64,000 bases of DNA from Cydia pomonella (Eukaryota; Arthropoda; Insecta; Lepidoptera; Tortricidae). The notes below the pieces were generated by a model. That model did no database searches. It saw only the letters and a program-made list of their open reading frames with translations, and was not told where the DNA came from. How positions within the stretch are numbered: position 1 is the stretch's first letter; each line of letters starts with the position of its first letter. This document shows, piece after piece, positions 38,201 through 52,500 of this stretch. Where the stretch lies: NCBI RefSeq assembly GCF_033807575.1, contig NC_084703.1, positions 8,246,001 to 8,310,000 on the forward strand, in the 5' to 3' direction. A program made the translations under genes and the position numbers.

Positions 38201-41200
38201 CCTACTTTTACTTGTTCTATTAAAGAAAAATCAATACAGCCGCCTTGAGAGGACTCCGAATATTAAATCATATTTTTTCTTCTAGCGCCTAAACTATTGA
38301 GCGGAGTACAGTAAAACAGACATCAGTAGATCCACAGTTAGTATACAAGTGCTATGCAATACAAAGTTACTAAAATTATCGGAAGAAAAAAGTTTAGGGC
38401 TAAATAATACGTCATTTAAAAAATCCGTCCAGTATCCTAAGGTACAGGGTGTCCTGAATCCTCAGTACTTATACCCATAACCCTACTTTCTGGTTAAGTT
38501 GCAGTCAAGTAAAATATTGATATTGGGGTAGATTATGTACAAATGTATAGTTAAAAGTGGAATTTTTATTGTTCCAAGTTTCCTATTAAGAGAATATCCC
38601 ATGAAAGGGTATAAGGGCTAAATCTGGGTTTAGCAAGTATTTTTTACAGCAAGATCATTTTTTTTTCGCAAAGATGTCTAAAACTATTTTATGTAGAATT
38701 TTATAAGCTTGAATGTTGCCTTACACGATTATTGAATAAAGAACGTAGATTTAGAGTAAAACGCGAATTTCTCCTGGATGGTCCACATTTTCCAAGATGG
38801 CTGCGGTTCCTCGAGGTCCCCAAATGTCAAATGGTGTGGGCATGAAAAAGGGGTCTTTAAGGGGCGTATATACATACCAAATTTCATGACTGTTCAGACA
38901 TTTCGAGTTTGGTCCTAATCCGACTGTGCTAATGCCACTATGTACGTAAACTGTAACTGTACTGCGGACTCAACCTTCACGTTATAATTTTTTAAGTATT
39001 AACGTTGACATAGTAACGAAAATAATAAACACGTCAATTGAAGTAAACAATATTATTATATGCATGAAAATTTTGCAAAATAGGTACATTAAACATTAAT
39101 GATTAATATGTAAAACACCATTAATTATTGAATTAAAATTATGATTTTGTGTTAAAAAATATGAGACCAATTATACAGCCCGATTACACGGGCTACATAT
39201 TAAAAATGATTATCATGGAAACAGTAAATATACACAGGTGAACAAAGTTATAGTAAAATAGGTGCATAATTTCAGAGCTTGCCTGGCCCACCTGTACCAC
39301 CTACCATGACCACGGCCGTCTCCTACTATTATTTTTTTCTAATACCTATGGCCTTACTAGCGAATAGTATTCCATGTTCTTGATCCAGAATTTATACCCT
39401 TAACTACATATTTGTGGCACTTGGGGTTGAATTTGAAACTCTAGGGCACTAGCGTGGCTCTATGAGAGCGCCTTATATAGGCTTCTGGTGACCAGAGGAT
39501 CAGCATTGTTAACCAGCGCGGAAATGCACCCAGCCTTCTGGGCACCCTACCGAGCGACCAGAATATAGGGCAAATATTTTATGTATACGTTTTTGACTTA
39601 AGTGTTTTTATCATGTATTATATTTAAACTTACAGATGTCGAACTACCAGCAAAGTTTTTGAAGAGGTGTAGTTTTTATATTTCCTGGTACCAAACTGAT
39701 ACAGGAAATTGGAACATCAGTAAATAATCTACACCGAAGACAATGAAATATAGTCACATAATACTTTAATGTTTTATTTTATTAAAGAAATCGGTAAAAA
39801 AATGTGTTAACTGAAAAAGATAAATTTTATTTTATTTGTAGTTGAATAACAAAATATGTATTTAATCTCCTTTTAACATAGGAATTCTCTTTGTGTAGGT
39901 ACATATAAATAATAGGTACTTAGGTCTTGGTAAGTAATATAGACAGGACAGTAGGTCTTATCTTAATAATTTGAGATCTCATACATGCGTTCCGATATAT
40001 CTGATGGCGACTGTACATACAATGGGGTCGCGTATACGAGTACAAAGAGCATTAAAATAGTTGTTGATAGACCAAGTGAGCGAGCTACTATGGTACCTAT
40101 CTTTATATCAATTTTATGCATTATGTAATAGCGCAATACAGATTTTTTTTTTGACAAATGTAGTATTATTTTTATAGTAATAAAGGTTATTCATGAACCA
40201 TCTCGTAATTTAAAAAAAACGGACTTTATCTCTAAATCATATGCCTTATATTTACAGATGTGTTAGGTTACAACTTGGTTCGTTAACGTGGTTTAGAAGC
40301 AACTTGAGACTGGGTGCGGAGTAAATTGCATCAATTTTTTTTACAATTTTGAGCGTTTCTAGGAGAATATGTGGAGCGAGCATTATTCGACGTGTAGGTG
40401 TGGGTTCAACAAAAAGATCGCATGTCAATAGTGCTTTATTGTCGTTAAAATTCAATTAATAATCGCCTTTATCGACCATCAACTGTGTGGTCACTTTTTA
40501 ATTGATTGACATTGTCAGGTATAGTTTCACTACTCGCCGCCGCATTATTCATAGCGCATTACTTATACTATCGGATACAAGATGTCGCTGATTCTTGTAA
40601 AGTTATGTTTTAAAAAAAAAAGACGCCTTACTCTATGCCATATATTGTATGAAAGGAAGGGTATTCCCTGTCGTACGTCAAAAAATCCAAGATGGTGCCC
40701 AAGCCCATAGACAATAAAGTCTAGCAATAAAATCAACACTTGTCAAAATTTGACATTAGCAATCCACAGTCAGGTGACAATCAAATCAAACCGATCCACT
40801 TCGAGTTCAGAGCCATTACAAACTGTATAGTAGTAATAAACAAAGTTGATTTTAGTTTGATTATTTTTTCTATGAATGAGTTTTGATTGTTCCAAATGAT
40901 AATATCCACAGTTGATAGAATCAACACTTGATACAATCAACATGCGATAGAATCAAGTGTTGATTTGATGTGGACGCGAAATTTGACAGTTGTGCATGTC
41001 GAATAAGGCCCCTGGTTACCTCGTTTGGTGGTGTTAATCGTACATAAAAACTAAGCGGTGGCGGTGACAGCTGGCTTTCGCTTCATCTATTAAAAATCTA
41101 CTATATCTATGGTTAAACACATACATCGTCGTTCGCATGTATGTGCTTGTGCAAATACCTATTATGTTGACTTATTTGAGTATTTTTAGGGTTCCGTACC

Positions 41201-44200
41201 CAATGGGTAAAACCCTATTACTAACACTCCGCTGTCCGTCTGTCCGTCTGTCCGCTTGTCACCAGGCTGTATCTCATGAACCGTGATAGACAGTTGAAAT
41301 TTTCACAGATGACGTATTTCTGTTGCAGCTATAACAACAGAATACAATAAATATTCAAGGGAGCTCCCATGCAACAAACATGATTTTTTTGCTCGTTTTT
41401 ATAGATAATGGTACAGAACCCTTCGTGCGCGAGTCCGACTCGCACTTGGCCGGTTTTTTAATCCATGCCTTGTGTGAACAGTGTTCGTGATTAGTATTAA
41501 TGAATGTCAAATATTTCGTCAAATAACAGCGAACTTGCAATGCGTATTCCGGTTTGAAGAAGTAAATATTTAAAAGTCGTAGAGTCGTGGTTATTACTAG
41601 GGCTCGCGGTCGTGTCCGTGATTCGTGAACCCGTAGCCGTGCGCCCGGTTTCGTGATTCACGGCTACGGTTTTCTGGTCCGTTCCGCACGTGACATTCGG
41701 CTACGTGAAATTAGGGTACGTGAATCCGTGTAGATCCGTGTAGGCGTGATCACGGCTTCACGTATCTTAAGAACACGCCGGTTCGGTCCGCCCGCGACGT
41801 TGAGTGAAGATACGATGCGGTCTCTAAGAGCTACGAATAAATATTTATCATGAATTTTTTATTCATAGCTCTAATTCCGTTTCATTACTTTTCAATTAAA
41901 ATTTATTTTCAATAGTAAGGCCTTTTAAATATTAATGAGTAATAAATGAAAAGAACCAAACATTAATTACAATGAATAGCTACTTTAATATATTTTTTTT
42001 TATACTACGTCGGTGGCAAACAAGCATACGGCCCGCCTGATGGTAAGCAGTCTCCGTAGCCTATGTACGCCTGCAACTCCAGAGGAGTTACATGCGCGTT
42101 GCCGACCCTAAACCCGCCCCCCCCCCCCCCCCCCCCCTCGTTGAGCTCTGGCAACCTTACTCACCGGCAGGAACACAAACGAGTTGCTAAAATAATACAA
42201 CAACACTGTGTGTCAGGAGACCAACTATGATGTCAGGAGTAACTAATGACAATGAATGTGAGTTCAAAATTCTAAACTGCTCCCTCCAGATTAAATAAAA
42301 AATACCACGAATTTGTAAAACAAAACATCGCGGTCACTTCTTTCAACTTCACGAATAAAAGGTAAAGCCCACAGCTACTTATGTATATTGTTTGTTTCAT
42401 TTTAATAAGTCGCTCGCAAATCTTATTATCTTTGTCTGCAAGTGCAACTGCACTTCTTATCTCCAAAAAAAAACCGGTATGTTGGCTTAGCTTGTTAGTC
42501 ATACAATAAAACGCTCTAACAATAATATGTCATTATTATAATTTATTATTAAGTAAAATATAATTTATTAAGTAAAAATGAGTATATCTCGTTATTATTG
42601 TAATTACACAAACCCATTCTGTTAGATGTGTACCTACTATTTAAATAGTGTTATGTTTTATCTCTTTAAATTAAACAACGTAAAACCACCCAAATATATT
42701 TGTGTGAAAATCCGGCCCTGTTTTTTACCTGCTCCTCGAGAAACATAACATTGCTTCCTTTGCGCTAGCTAGCCGTGCGCTCGCATTACCAGTGCAAGCG
42801 AGGTCTTCGAATACGTATCTTTGTTTCGGATCGCAGTGTCACAAGTTAAGCTGGTTTGAGAGCGTTTAGTCGCCTACCTTAGACGCACCAATAGAGATCA
42901 GACAGCTATTCTGTTAGAATTCTGTATTAGTTCATAATGAATCTTATTCCGTGCTCAATAGAGTAGTAATTCAATAAACGCTACCTATGCGGCCTAACCA
43001 TTTTTTTATAGTGGCACGCGCCTTTGCGGTTTTTAAACAATAGATAAGACGATAACCCGTAGAAGCTCACGGAGGAAAATAGAAACTATACCTTCAATCT
43101 AGAAATAAACAGTACTCTTTAATGCCCCGAAAGTCCGAAACTGATAAGAACTGCAGCTGCGTACTTTTTTTCCGTGGCCCCGTACATGTGTTTTTGTTGA
43201 ATTTGTTTACCTGTATTACCTTTATCAATTTTATCATACCTACCGAAGATTTGCAGACCCTTTTGTTTCTTTGGATTAGGATTGCCTTGTTTATATTTAG
43301 GCTACGTTATATTCTTTGATAGTAGCAAGCTTTTACAAGTTCAAGTTTGCTTTTTCATTCATTTCATTAATACTTAACAGAGAAAAATGTCTTCTCTTGA
43401 TTTAATAATGACAACCAGTAGCACAGCGTTGCTTAAGTTCATAATTATAATGATACTTACTAGGGAGTTTTACACCTTATATTTATATTAGTGCTATGCA
43501 ACGAGCAGGTCGCTAGTTTTGACTATTAATCATTAGCTGGTTATACAAAAAACAGGATAACCCCATAAATTATTTAGATATAACCATTATATTCAAATCG
43601 ATGCAAAAAATACAATACTAAGTGGTAACTTAATTCAATAATACCTAGGCCTTATTTATTTTTCTCCCGGGCGTGTCGAAACTACGAGACGTGCGATAAG
43701 TACCTATCCAACGGAACCGAGCCCGAAGCTCCGCACACGAACGCAGGTACGGGCTACGTATCATGGCGTGTCACGGTCACGGCGTGTCACGTGAATCCGG
43801 TCGCGAACGCAGGTACGAGGTACGTACCTTGGCGTGTTCGTGAAATTCGTGATCTTAGTACCGCCGGGCTTAAGAACCCGTAGCTACGGATCGGCGTGTA
43901 TCACGGATATCAGGAGCCCTAGTTATTACTCGTAGGTAAAATAGACACTCCTTGGTCGTCATCCGTGCAACAAGAGGCACTTTACCTACTTAGATTAATA
44001 ATTGATTTTATTGTCTAGGCTTAAGATTGAACTAGAAAAGGCGTGTGTCGCGCTGTAGGTACACCGAGTTCGACTCGTGATGAGAAAGCTGGGCTTCACT
44101 GAAACCCAGCTAACCTTAAAAATATCTATTGGTATATCAACAGTTATCATTGTCCCGTACTGTGACAGGGTCTGTTTTCTTGCTTTTCTTATTCCACTTC

Positions 44201-46527
44201 TCTCTATCCTGGGCACCGCTGCCCAAGGCAAAATAAGGGCTCTGATCTATTGCCTATTACGTATTCAGGTGGCCTTCGTTTGACATGCCCAAACCACCTC
44301 TGCTGACTTTCTTGGAGGTTATCGGCGATGTATCTTACTCCGAGTCTAAAACGTATGTGTTCGTTTCGAACCCTATGTTCTGGAGACGCCTGACATCCAC
44401 CTCAGCTTCTTCATCACCGCCATATGGATGGCTTGGACATGTCGCTGCGTTACTGGCCATATTTCATTGCCATAAGTGAGAACCGGCCTTATGATAGTCT
44501 TGTACACCTTTCATTTTTATCGGCATTGACGGCATTTTACTGGCACAGGTCATATCAGTCACCTCTCTCCACTTTAAAAATATCTATTGATATGTGTTCA
44601 AAGTCAAAAATATCTTCAAAGACGATGGCAACCTTCAGAGACAAGAGAGTCAGACCAAGATTAATGATTAAGTTGGCAGCGATTTTGATAGCCCAGATCG
44701 GGGATCGGAACCGGCTTTTTGCAAAAACTTCGAAATATTATTTTATATTCCAAATGTAGGACTCAGTGGTGTTTTTAGGTAACGACTTCATATTATTATA
44801 TTGCCTACTTAGAAATGAAATAATTAACAAAGAACGAAAAATATCTTTTTCGTTTCCATACAAAAATACTGGTTTCCGATCCCTGGCCCAGACAGTCGAA
44901 GTATTATGACGTTTACTTGATTAACACATTCATAGGCTGGGCCCTTATTCGACATGCTAAAAGTGACGTTTCGTGTTGATTTCCATTTGATGTGAGAAAT
45001 ATTGTGACTTGTCGAATTGCTATTATCACCACCTGTCAGTGAACAATATCCACACTAGAGGCGGGGCGTTGTACCGGAATAGTTTTTGGAACAGGTTATT
45101 TGTAATAGACTACTTTTAGCTTGTCGAGTATTTAAAAGTACGGACTTTGATTTCTGAAATAAAACAAATATGAAACTTTTATCACCTCGTACCTCCATTC
45201 TTACCGTTACTTTAGGTAAAATAAAATTTTGTTAACAGATGGTCGTCTGGGTGTCTGTTGTATCGAAAAATAATGTAATAATATATAACAAAAATATGAC
45301 AATAGATTCATAGCCTTCACTCAAAACGTCACCATATTTCCGACCCTTACCGAAATAATAAGTCGATATTTGTATAAATAATCCTTATTTGTAAGACGCC
45401 TAAGCACGGCAAATACGTAAACTGCCTATTGGGGGTCATACTCGTAAAACTGGTATTTTAGACGTACTTTTGGTACGAGTAACAGAGACGTACTTTTGGT
45501 ACGCAGTCCCAGCTCTAGTCAGGATTCTAGTTGTCAAATATAAGCGTGTCGAATACGTATTAGTTAACTGTCAAATGAAATTAGATCAACGGTAGACTTT
45601 TTTGTCGATGGGTATGGCTGCCATGTTTGGATTTATGACATTTAAAAGGGGATCCTAAGGCAGAGAGTAGTTTTTTCTGTACGATTTTGATTCTTCTACT
45701 GGACGCAAGATGGAGTTAGCTGCCAAATTCCGATCAGGCTGACGCAACTAGGAAGAAAAAAGTTTTGTATGGAATTTGTTTCGCAAATCATTGCCAACGA
45801 AGAAAAAGAAAACGTCAGTGCTATTTATTCTGTCAAGTTTACATCAAGTCTACTGTCAGCCTAATTGCTTTGTTTGTTTTGAAGGCTTCAATGTTTTGTT
45901 CGGGTATTTCGTGTAATTTCTTTATTATTTAGTGAAAAAATCGAAAATAGTCAACCGTGATCAGAGTAAAGAGCGAGTTTGTTACAATGCCAGCGAGAAA
46001 ACGGTTTACTAAGTGTGAAATATGTGGCAAGCGAGCCACTCGAGAAAATCACGAAAAAAGGGATTTTATGGCGAAATTTCCCTTGGATGAAGACTGGTAA
46101 AGTATTGCTTTAGATACTTTTGACCTTTTTTGGGTCAGCAGGCTATAAACACATCGAAAATTAGATATTTTACATTATTTTTCGTTGTGAACTAGGGATG
46201 TACTATAACTATCGATAACTGTAGTTTTATTTGTATATCAGTGTAAATAATTAAATTAAATATGTGAAATTTCCTTAGAACTAGCATGCAATATGACCAT
46301 AATTAATTCGTCGAAGATTAATAATGCATAAATTATCTATTACTTATGCATTAATGGTCATTAGTTAACATATTTTTTTTATCTAGTGATTATTTAATAT
46401 ATTAACCTAAAATGTAAGAAAATTAATCTCTGTTTTTATGATAAATAAAGAAATATTATAGGACATTATTACACAAACTGACTTAGTACTAAAGTATGAA
46501 TGGCATGTGTTGTGGGTACTTAGACAA

Positions 46528-46592
<65 letters not shown>

Positions 46593-49500
46593 CACAACAC
46601 ATGCCATTCATACTTTAGTACTAAGTCAGTTTGTGCAATAATATATATATATATATATATGTACATAGACCTAATTTATAAGTATTTATAAATACATAGA
46701 AAATACCCATGTCTCAGGAACAAATATTCATGCTCATCACACTAATAAATGCCCGTTCCAGGATTTGAACCTGGGACCATCGGCTTCATAGGCAGGGTCG
46801 CTGCCAACAAGGCCAGATCCGTTCTCATGATTAACAGACATATAAATACATAAAAAGTTAAAGCATTGATAAAGGGTTGTTGATAACTGGATGCCGAAAA
46901 ACATGATTTATAGATGCATATTAGCGCGAAATAATCAGTTGATCATCTCATTAGCAAACACATGGAATATAAACTGTAGATAAAGTCATGTTTTTCCAAG
47001 GCTGTATGTTTTCAGATGCAGGCAGTGGGCCAAATTTGTTGGGAACGAAGACCTGATACATCTTCCCATAGAAAAGTTACATTTATTCAAACATGTATGT
47101 GCACATAATTATGAAAATCAAGCATTTAATAAAATAAAAAAACACGACTTAAAAACTGTATTTAAATAATTCGGGTCCACATTAAGCCCGACCAGATAGT
47201 AAGAACTATCCACTATATAACATACAATTTAAATGTGGACTCGATGCTAACCTGATTTCGAGTACAAAATTTGTAGACAGACACTATTTAAATTGCTTAT
47301 GTTGGTACTAAGGTTCTTTGACAGTTCTTTGTCGTACATTTTGGTAATGTTTTGCGAAACAAACTGATTCCACTCGCTAGTATGGAAGTCCCGTCTCTTA
47401 AAACGTAGTGATTATATGCTCTTTGACAATGACATGCAGTTGCGTCGATGTAGATCTATCATAAAACGTACATGTGACGCATGTGACAATTGTCCAGGAT
47501 GAAAGAACTATCTTGACAATTAACATAAAGCAATACAATACCACAAAATGTCAACAAGAAAACAGATTTATTATAAAAATACAAATTATATACAAAGCTT
47601 CATTTTAAAACCAATGGTCGTGGGTTCTAACCCCGGCTCTTAACAATGTGCATCTTGTAACGTGTACCGATTGCTTTTCAGTAAAGTAAAATATATTATC
47701 ATGAGGAAGATGGAGTAGCCCCAATAAGGTATATTTTCCCCTCTGGGTTAGAAGGTCAGATAGTAGTGAGACAGGGAGATATAGTGAAGAATGCGGAAAA
47801 ACAAGCATTTATTGTGTTGTTAGGCTAGTTCTTTTTTTCAAAATTTGAAAACGAACGCAACAGCATGCTCAAAGCCCCCTGTGAGTCAGAATCTGTTAAA
47901 TTCAGGCTTAAGACGAAACAGGAGCTGAGCCCGTACACAAATTTGAGATTTTTAGGTAAAAGGTAAAAAATATCGCCGTCGCGCTGACGAGTGTGGCACC
48001 CCGTACCTAGCTAGAGACTATCCCTTGTGTGTGTACCAACAAACCAAATTTTAGACAAATATGATACGTCTTCTTCTTCTTTGTCGTTGTACTCTTTGCA
48101 GAGCGTCGTGGTCAACTGCTGATATCAGGCGCAGATGTTGCTTGCCGTACGATTTCTCGCCATTTTTCGCGGTTGGGGGCCATTCTGGCAAATGCGTTCA
48201 GGGGACCCTTCATGGCAGATTTGATTTGGTCAGTCCATCGCATAGGTGGCCTTTTGCGCGGTCTTTTTCCGTTTGCTCTACCCTGCACCACTAGACGCTC
48301 TATGGAGTCATTGTTCCTCCTCGAGACGTGACCGAAAAAACTGAGTATGCGGGTCTTTACGAGAGTCGAAAGGCGCTGCTTGATACGGAGTTCTTTAAGG
48401 ATGGAGACATTAGTCCAAAACTCGGTCCAGGATATCCCCAGCATTTTCCTCCAGCACCATATTTCTAGGGCGTCTATCGTCTTTTCCTCTGTCTTTCGGA
48501 TAGTCCAGGTCTCCGCAGCGTATAAGAATATAGGAAAAACGAGGGCCCGTACAAGCCGAACCTTCGTGGTGTTTGTGACGTTTCGGTGATACGTAGCCTA
48601 TACGTAAAAACTAGCCAAGACAAATCCTTTATAATTTCAGGATTTTCTACACAGCACAGAACATGGCACCCATATAGGTCTCAATTCCGTTGTCGGCGAG
48701 TCAACAACGACACATATTCTTAATATTGAACTTAATTGGCTCTCATTTCACATTTATGTTTTAAATTAATTATAGGCATAGACATACCATATCCTATTGT
48801 AAGTACAAAGTTTCAGAGCAATCTAGCAAGTCATTTTAAAATGAGAGCGTAACTACATTTGTATGGAGAACCGAATTTGCTGCGGACGCACAATGTAGCA
48901 TAATCGGATTAGGACCAACCTCGAAATCTCTGTAACAGTCATGAAATTTATTATGTATATAAATTAAAGGCCCCTTTTTCATGCCCAAACCATTTAACAT
49001 TTGGGGACCTCGAGGAATCCGAGCCATCTTGGAAAATGTGTACCATCAACACAACAGTCAACATTAAAACTTATTAAATTCTACACAAAAAAGTCCTCGA
49101 TATCTTTGCAGAACAATACATCTTGTTATAGAGAATACTTGCTGAATCTAAGTTTAACGCTTATACACTTCCAGGGGACATTCTCTTAAAAGGAAACTCG
49201 GAGGAATATGAATTCTATTTTTAACCATACATTTGTACGTGGTCTACCCCAATATTAACATTTTACTCTACTGTGACTAAACCAGAAAGAAGGGTTATGG
49301 GTGTAAGTACTGAATGTACTGATGATTCAGTACACCCAGTAGCTAGGTATTAGGATACTGGACGGATTTTTTTAAATGACGTATCGTTAGATTTCTCTTG
49401 CCATTCACAACCTACTTTTACTTGTTATATTAAAGAAAAATCAATACAGCCGCCTTGAGAGGACTCCGAATATTAAATCATATTTTTTCTTCTAGCGCCT

Positions 49501-52500
49501 AAACTATTGAGCGGAGTACAGTAAAACAGACATCAGTAGATCCACAGTTAGTATACAAGTGCTATGCAATACAAAGTTACTAAAATTAACGGAAGAAAAA
49601 AGTTTAGGGCTAAATAATACGTCATTTAAAAAATCCGTCCAGTATCCTAAGGTACAGGGTGTCCTGAATCCTCAGTACTTATACCCATAACCCTACTTTC
49701 TGGTTAAGTTGCAGTCAAGTAAAATATTGATATTGGGGTAGATTATGTACAAATGTATACTTCCAAGTTTCCTATTAAGAGAATATCCCATGAAAGGGTA
49801 TAAGGGCTAAATCTGGGTTTAGCAAGTATTTTTTACAGCAAGATCATTTTTTTTCGCAAAGATGTCTAAAACTATTTTATGTAGAATTTTATAAGCTTGA
49901 ATGTTGCCTTACACGATTATTGAATAAAGAACGTAGATTTAGACTAAAACGCGAATTTCTCCTGGATGGTCCACATTTTCCAAGATGGCTGCGGTTCCTC
50001 GAGGTCCCCAAATGTCAAATGGTGTGGGCATGAAAAAGGGCCTTTAAGGGGCGTATATACATACCAAATTTCATGACTGTTCAGACATTTCGAGTTTGGT
50101 CCTAATCCGACTGTGCTAATGCCACTATGTACGTAAACTGTAACTGTACTGCGGACTCAACCTTCACGTTATAATTTTTTAAGTATTAACGTTGACATAG
50201 TAACGAAAATAATAAACACGTCAATTGAAGTAAACAATATTATTATATGCAAGAAAATTTTGCAAAATAGGTACATTAATGATTAATATGTAAAACACCA
50301 TTAATTATTGAATTTAAATTATGATTTTGTGTTAAAAAAATATGAGACCAATTATACAGCCCGATTACACGGGCTACATATTAAAAATGATTATCATGGA
50401 AACAGTAAATATACACAGGTGAACAAAGTTATAGTAAAATAGGTGCATAATTTCAGAGCTTGCCTGGCCCACCTGTACCACCTACCATGACCACGGCCGT
50501 CTCCTACTATTATTTTTTTCTAATACCTATGGCCTTACTAGCGAATAGTATTCCATGTTCCTGATCCAGAATTTAAACCCTTAACTACATATTTGTGGCA
50601 CTTGGGGTTGAATTTGAAACTCTAGGGCACTAGCGTGGCTCTATGAGAGCGCCTTATATAGGCTTCTGGTGACCAGAGGATCAGCATTGTTAACCAGCGC
50701 GGAAATGCACCCAGCCTTCTGGGCACCCTACCGAGCGACCAGAATATAGGGCAAATATTTTATGTATACGTTTTTGACTTAAGTGTTTTTATCATGTTTT
50801 ATATTTAAACTTACAGATGTCGAACTACCAGCAAAGTTTTTGAAGAGGTGTAGTTTTTATATTTCCTGGTACCAAACTGATACAGGAAATTGGAACATCA
50901 GTAAATAATCTACACCGAAGACAATGAAATATAGTCACATAATACTTTAATGTTTTATTTTATTAAAGAAATCGGTAAAAAAATGTGTTAACTGAAAAAG
51001 ATATATTTTATTTTATTTGTAGTTGAATAACAAAATATGTATTTAATCTCCTTTTAACATAGGAATTCTCTTTGTGTAGGTACATATAAATAATAGGTAC
51101 TTAGGTCTTGGTAAGTAATATAGACAGTACAGTAGGTCTTATCTTAATAATTTGAGATCTCATACATGCGTTGCGATATATCTGATGGCGACTGTACATA
51201 CAATGGGGTCGCGTATACGAGTACAAAGAGCATTAAAATAGTTGTTGATAGACCAAGTGAGCGAGCTACTATGGTACCTATCTTTATATCAATTTTATGC
51301 ATTATGTAATAGCGCAATACAGAATTTTTTTTTGAAAAATGTAGTATTATTTTTATAGTAATAAAGGTTATTTCATGAACCATCTCGTAATTTAAAAAAA
51401 ACGGTCTTTATCTCTAAATCATATGCCTTATATTTACAGATGTGTTAGGTTACAACTTGGTTCGTGAACGTGGTTTAGAAGCAACTTGAGACTGGGTGCG
51501 GAGTAAATTGCATCAATTTTTTTTACAATTTTGAGCGATTATAGGAGAATATGTGGAGCGAGCATTATTCGACGTGTAGGTGTGGGTTCAACAAAAAGAT
51601 CGCATGTCAATAGTTCTTTATTGTCGTTAAAATTCAATTAATAATCGCCTTTATCGACCATCAACTGTGTGGTCACTTTTTAATTGATTGACGTTGTCAG
51701 GTACAGTTTCACTACTCGCCGCCGCATTGTTCATAGCGCATTACTTATCCTATCGAATACAAGATGTCGCTGATTCCTGTAAACTTATGTTTAAAAAAAA
51801 AAGACGCTTTACTCTATGCCATATATTGTAGGAAAGGAAGGGTATTCCCTGTCGTACGTCAAAAAATCCAAGATGGTGCCCAAGCCCATAGACAAAAAAG
51901 TCTAGCAATAAAATCAACACTTGTCAAAATTTGACATTAGCAATCCACAGTCAGGTGACAATCAAATCAAACCGAACCACTTCGAGTTCAGAGCCATTTC
52001 AAACTATATAGTAGTAATAAACAAAGTTGATTTTTGTTTGATTATTTTTTCTATGAATGAGTTTTGATTGTTCCAAATGATAATATCCACAGTTGATAGA
52101 ATCAACACTTGATACAATCAACATGCGATAGAATCAAGTGTTGATTTGATGTGGACGCGAAATTTGACAGTTGTGCATCTCGAATAAGGCCCATGGGCTA
52201 TCAAAATCGCTTCCAATTTAGCTTGGTCTGGCTCTATTAGTTTAAGTTTTGAATACACTTAAAAAAAATCTAGCTAAAACTAAGGAATTGACAAAATTAA
52301 ATATCGACAATATATCGAAATACTGTTATTGATACGTAGGTCAACTTAGAAAATGCTAACATTGTTAAACATGATGATAGCTGCTGCGAAATAGTAGTAG
52401 CCTATATTCTTTGATAGAATAGCCATTTATGTTGACTTTAGGGTACCTATCCACTATAATACAAAAGTGTTGGCTTTTACGGGTACTAAAGATATCGATT

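Larger units (their letters stand above)
34688..41012 (+). mobile_element. Composite TIR element, copy 1 (6.3 kb)
   Basis: It starts GGGCCCTTATTCGACATGC and ends GCATGTCGAATAAGGCCCC, inverted termini of about 18 bp. It matches copy 2 (44939-52192) almost throughout at what looks like well over 95% identity, in the same orientation, while the flanks are unrelated. Contents in order: a THAP-domain second-exon remnant (35735-35986), an RTE LINE fragment on the minus strand (36860-37380), a 1.3-kb foldback (37640-38970), and AT-rich DNA. It lacks the first THAP exon and about 1 kb around it present in copy 2. No target duplication is visible at its ends. No transposase catalytic domain is seen. 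Confidence 0.8.
44939..52192 (+). mobile_element. Composite TIR element, copy 2 (7.25 kb)
   Basis: The same termini as copy 1 (GGGCCCTTATTCGACATGC ... TCGAATAAGGCCC, with one change in the right terminus: GCATCTCG for GCATGTCG). Flanking octamers CATAGGCT (44931-44938) and CATGGGCT (52192-52199) agree at 7 of 8 positions, a possible target duplication. It retains about 1.04 kb (45937-46978) absent from copy 1, including the first THAP exon and a SINE with TA repeats. Otherwise it has the same RTE fragment (48061-48581) and foldback (48841-50150). An 8-bp duplication plus THAP would suit a P-superfamily element, but no catalytic domain is present. Confidence 0.8.

Noticed and set aside
46407..46607. 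66-codon frame with a poly Tyr-Ile run
   Set aside because: It is a translation of the (TA)n microsatellite.
46743..46810. Functional tRNA gene on the minus strand
   Set aside because: The tRNA-like sequence is joined directly to a SINE body shared with 56003-56235.
34688..52192. Segmental (tandem) duplication of host DNA
   Set aside because: The duplicated blocks start and stop exactly at inverted termini and share no flanking sequence, so transposition explains them better.
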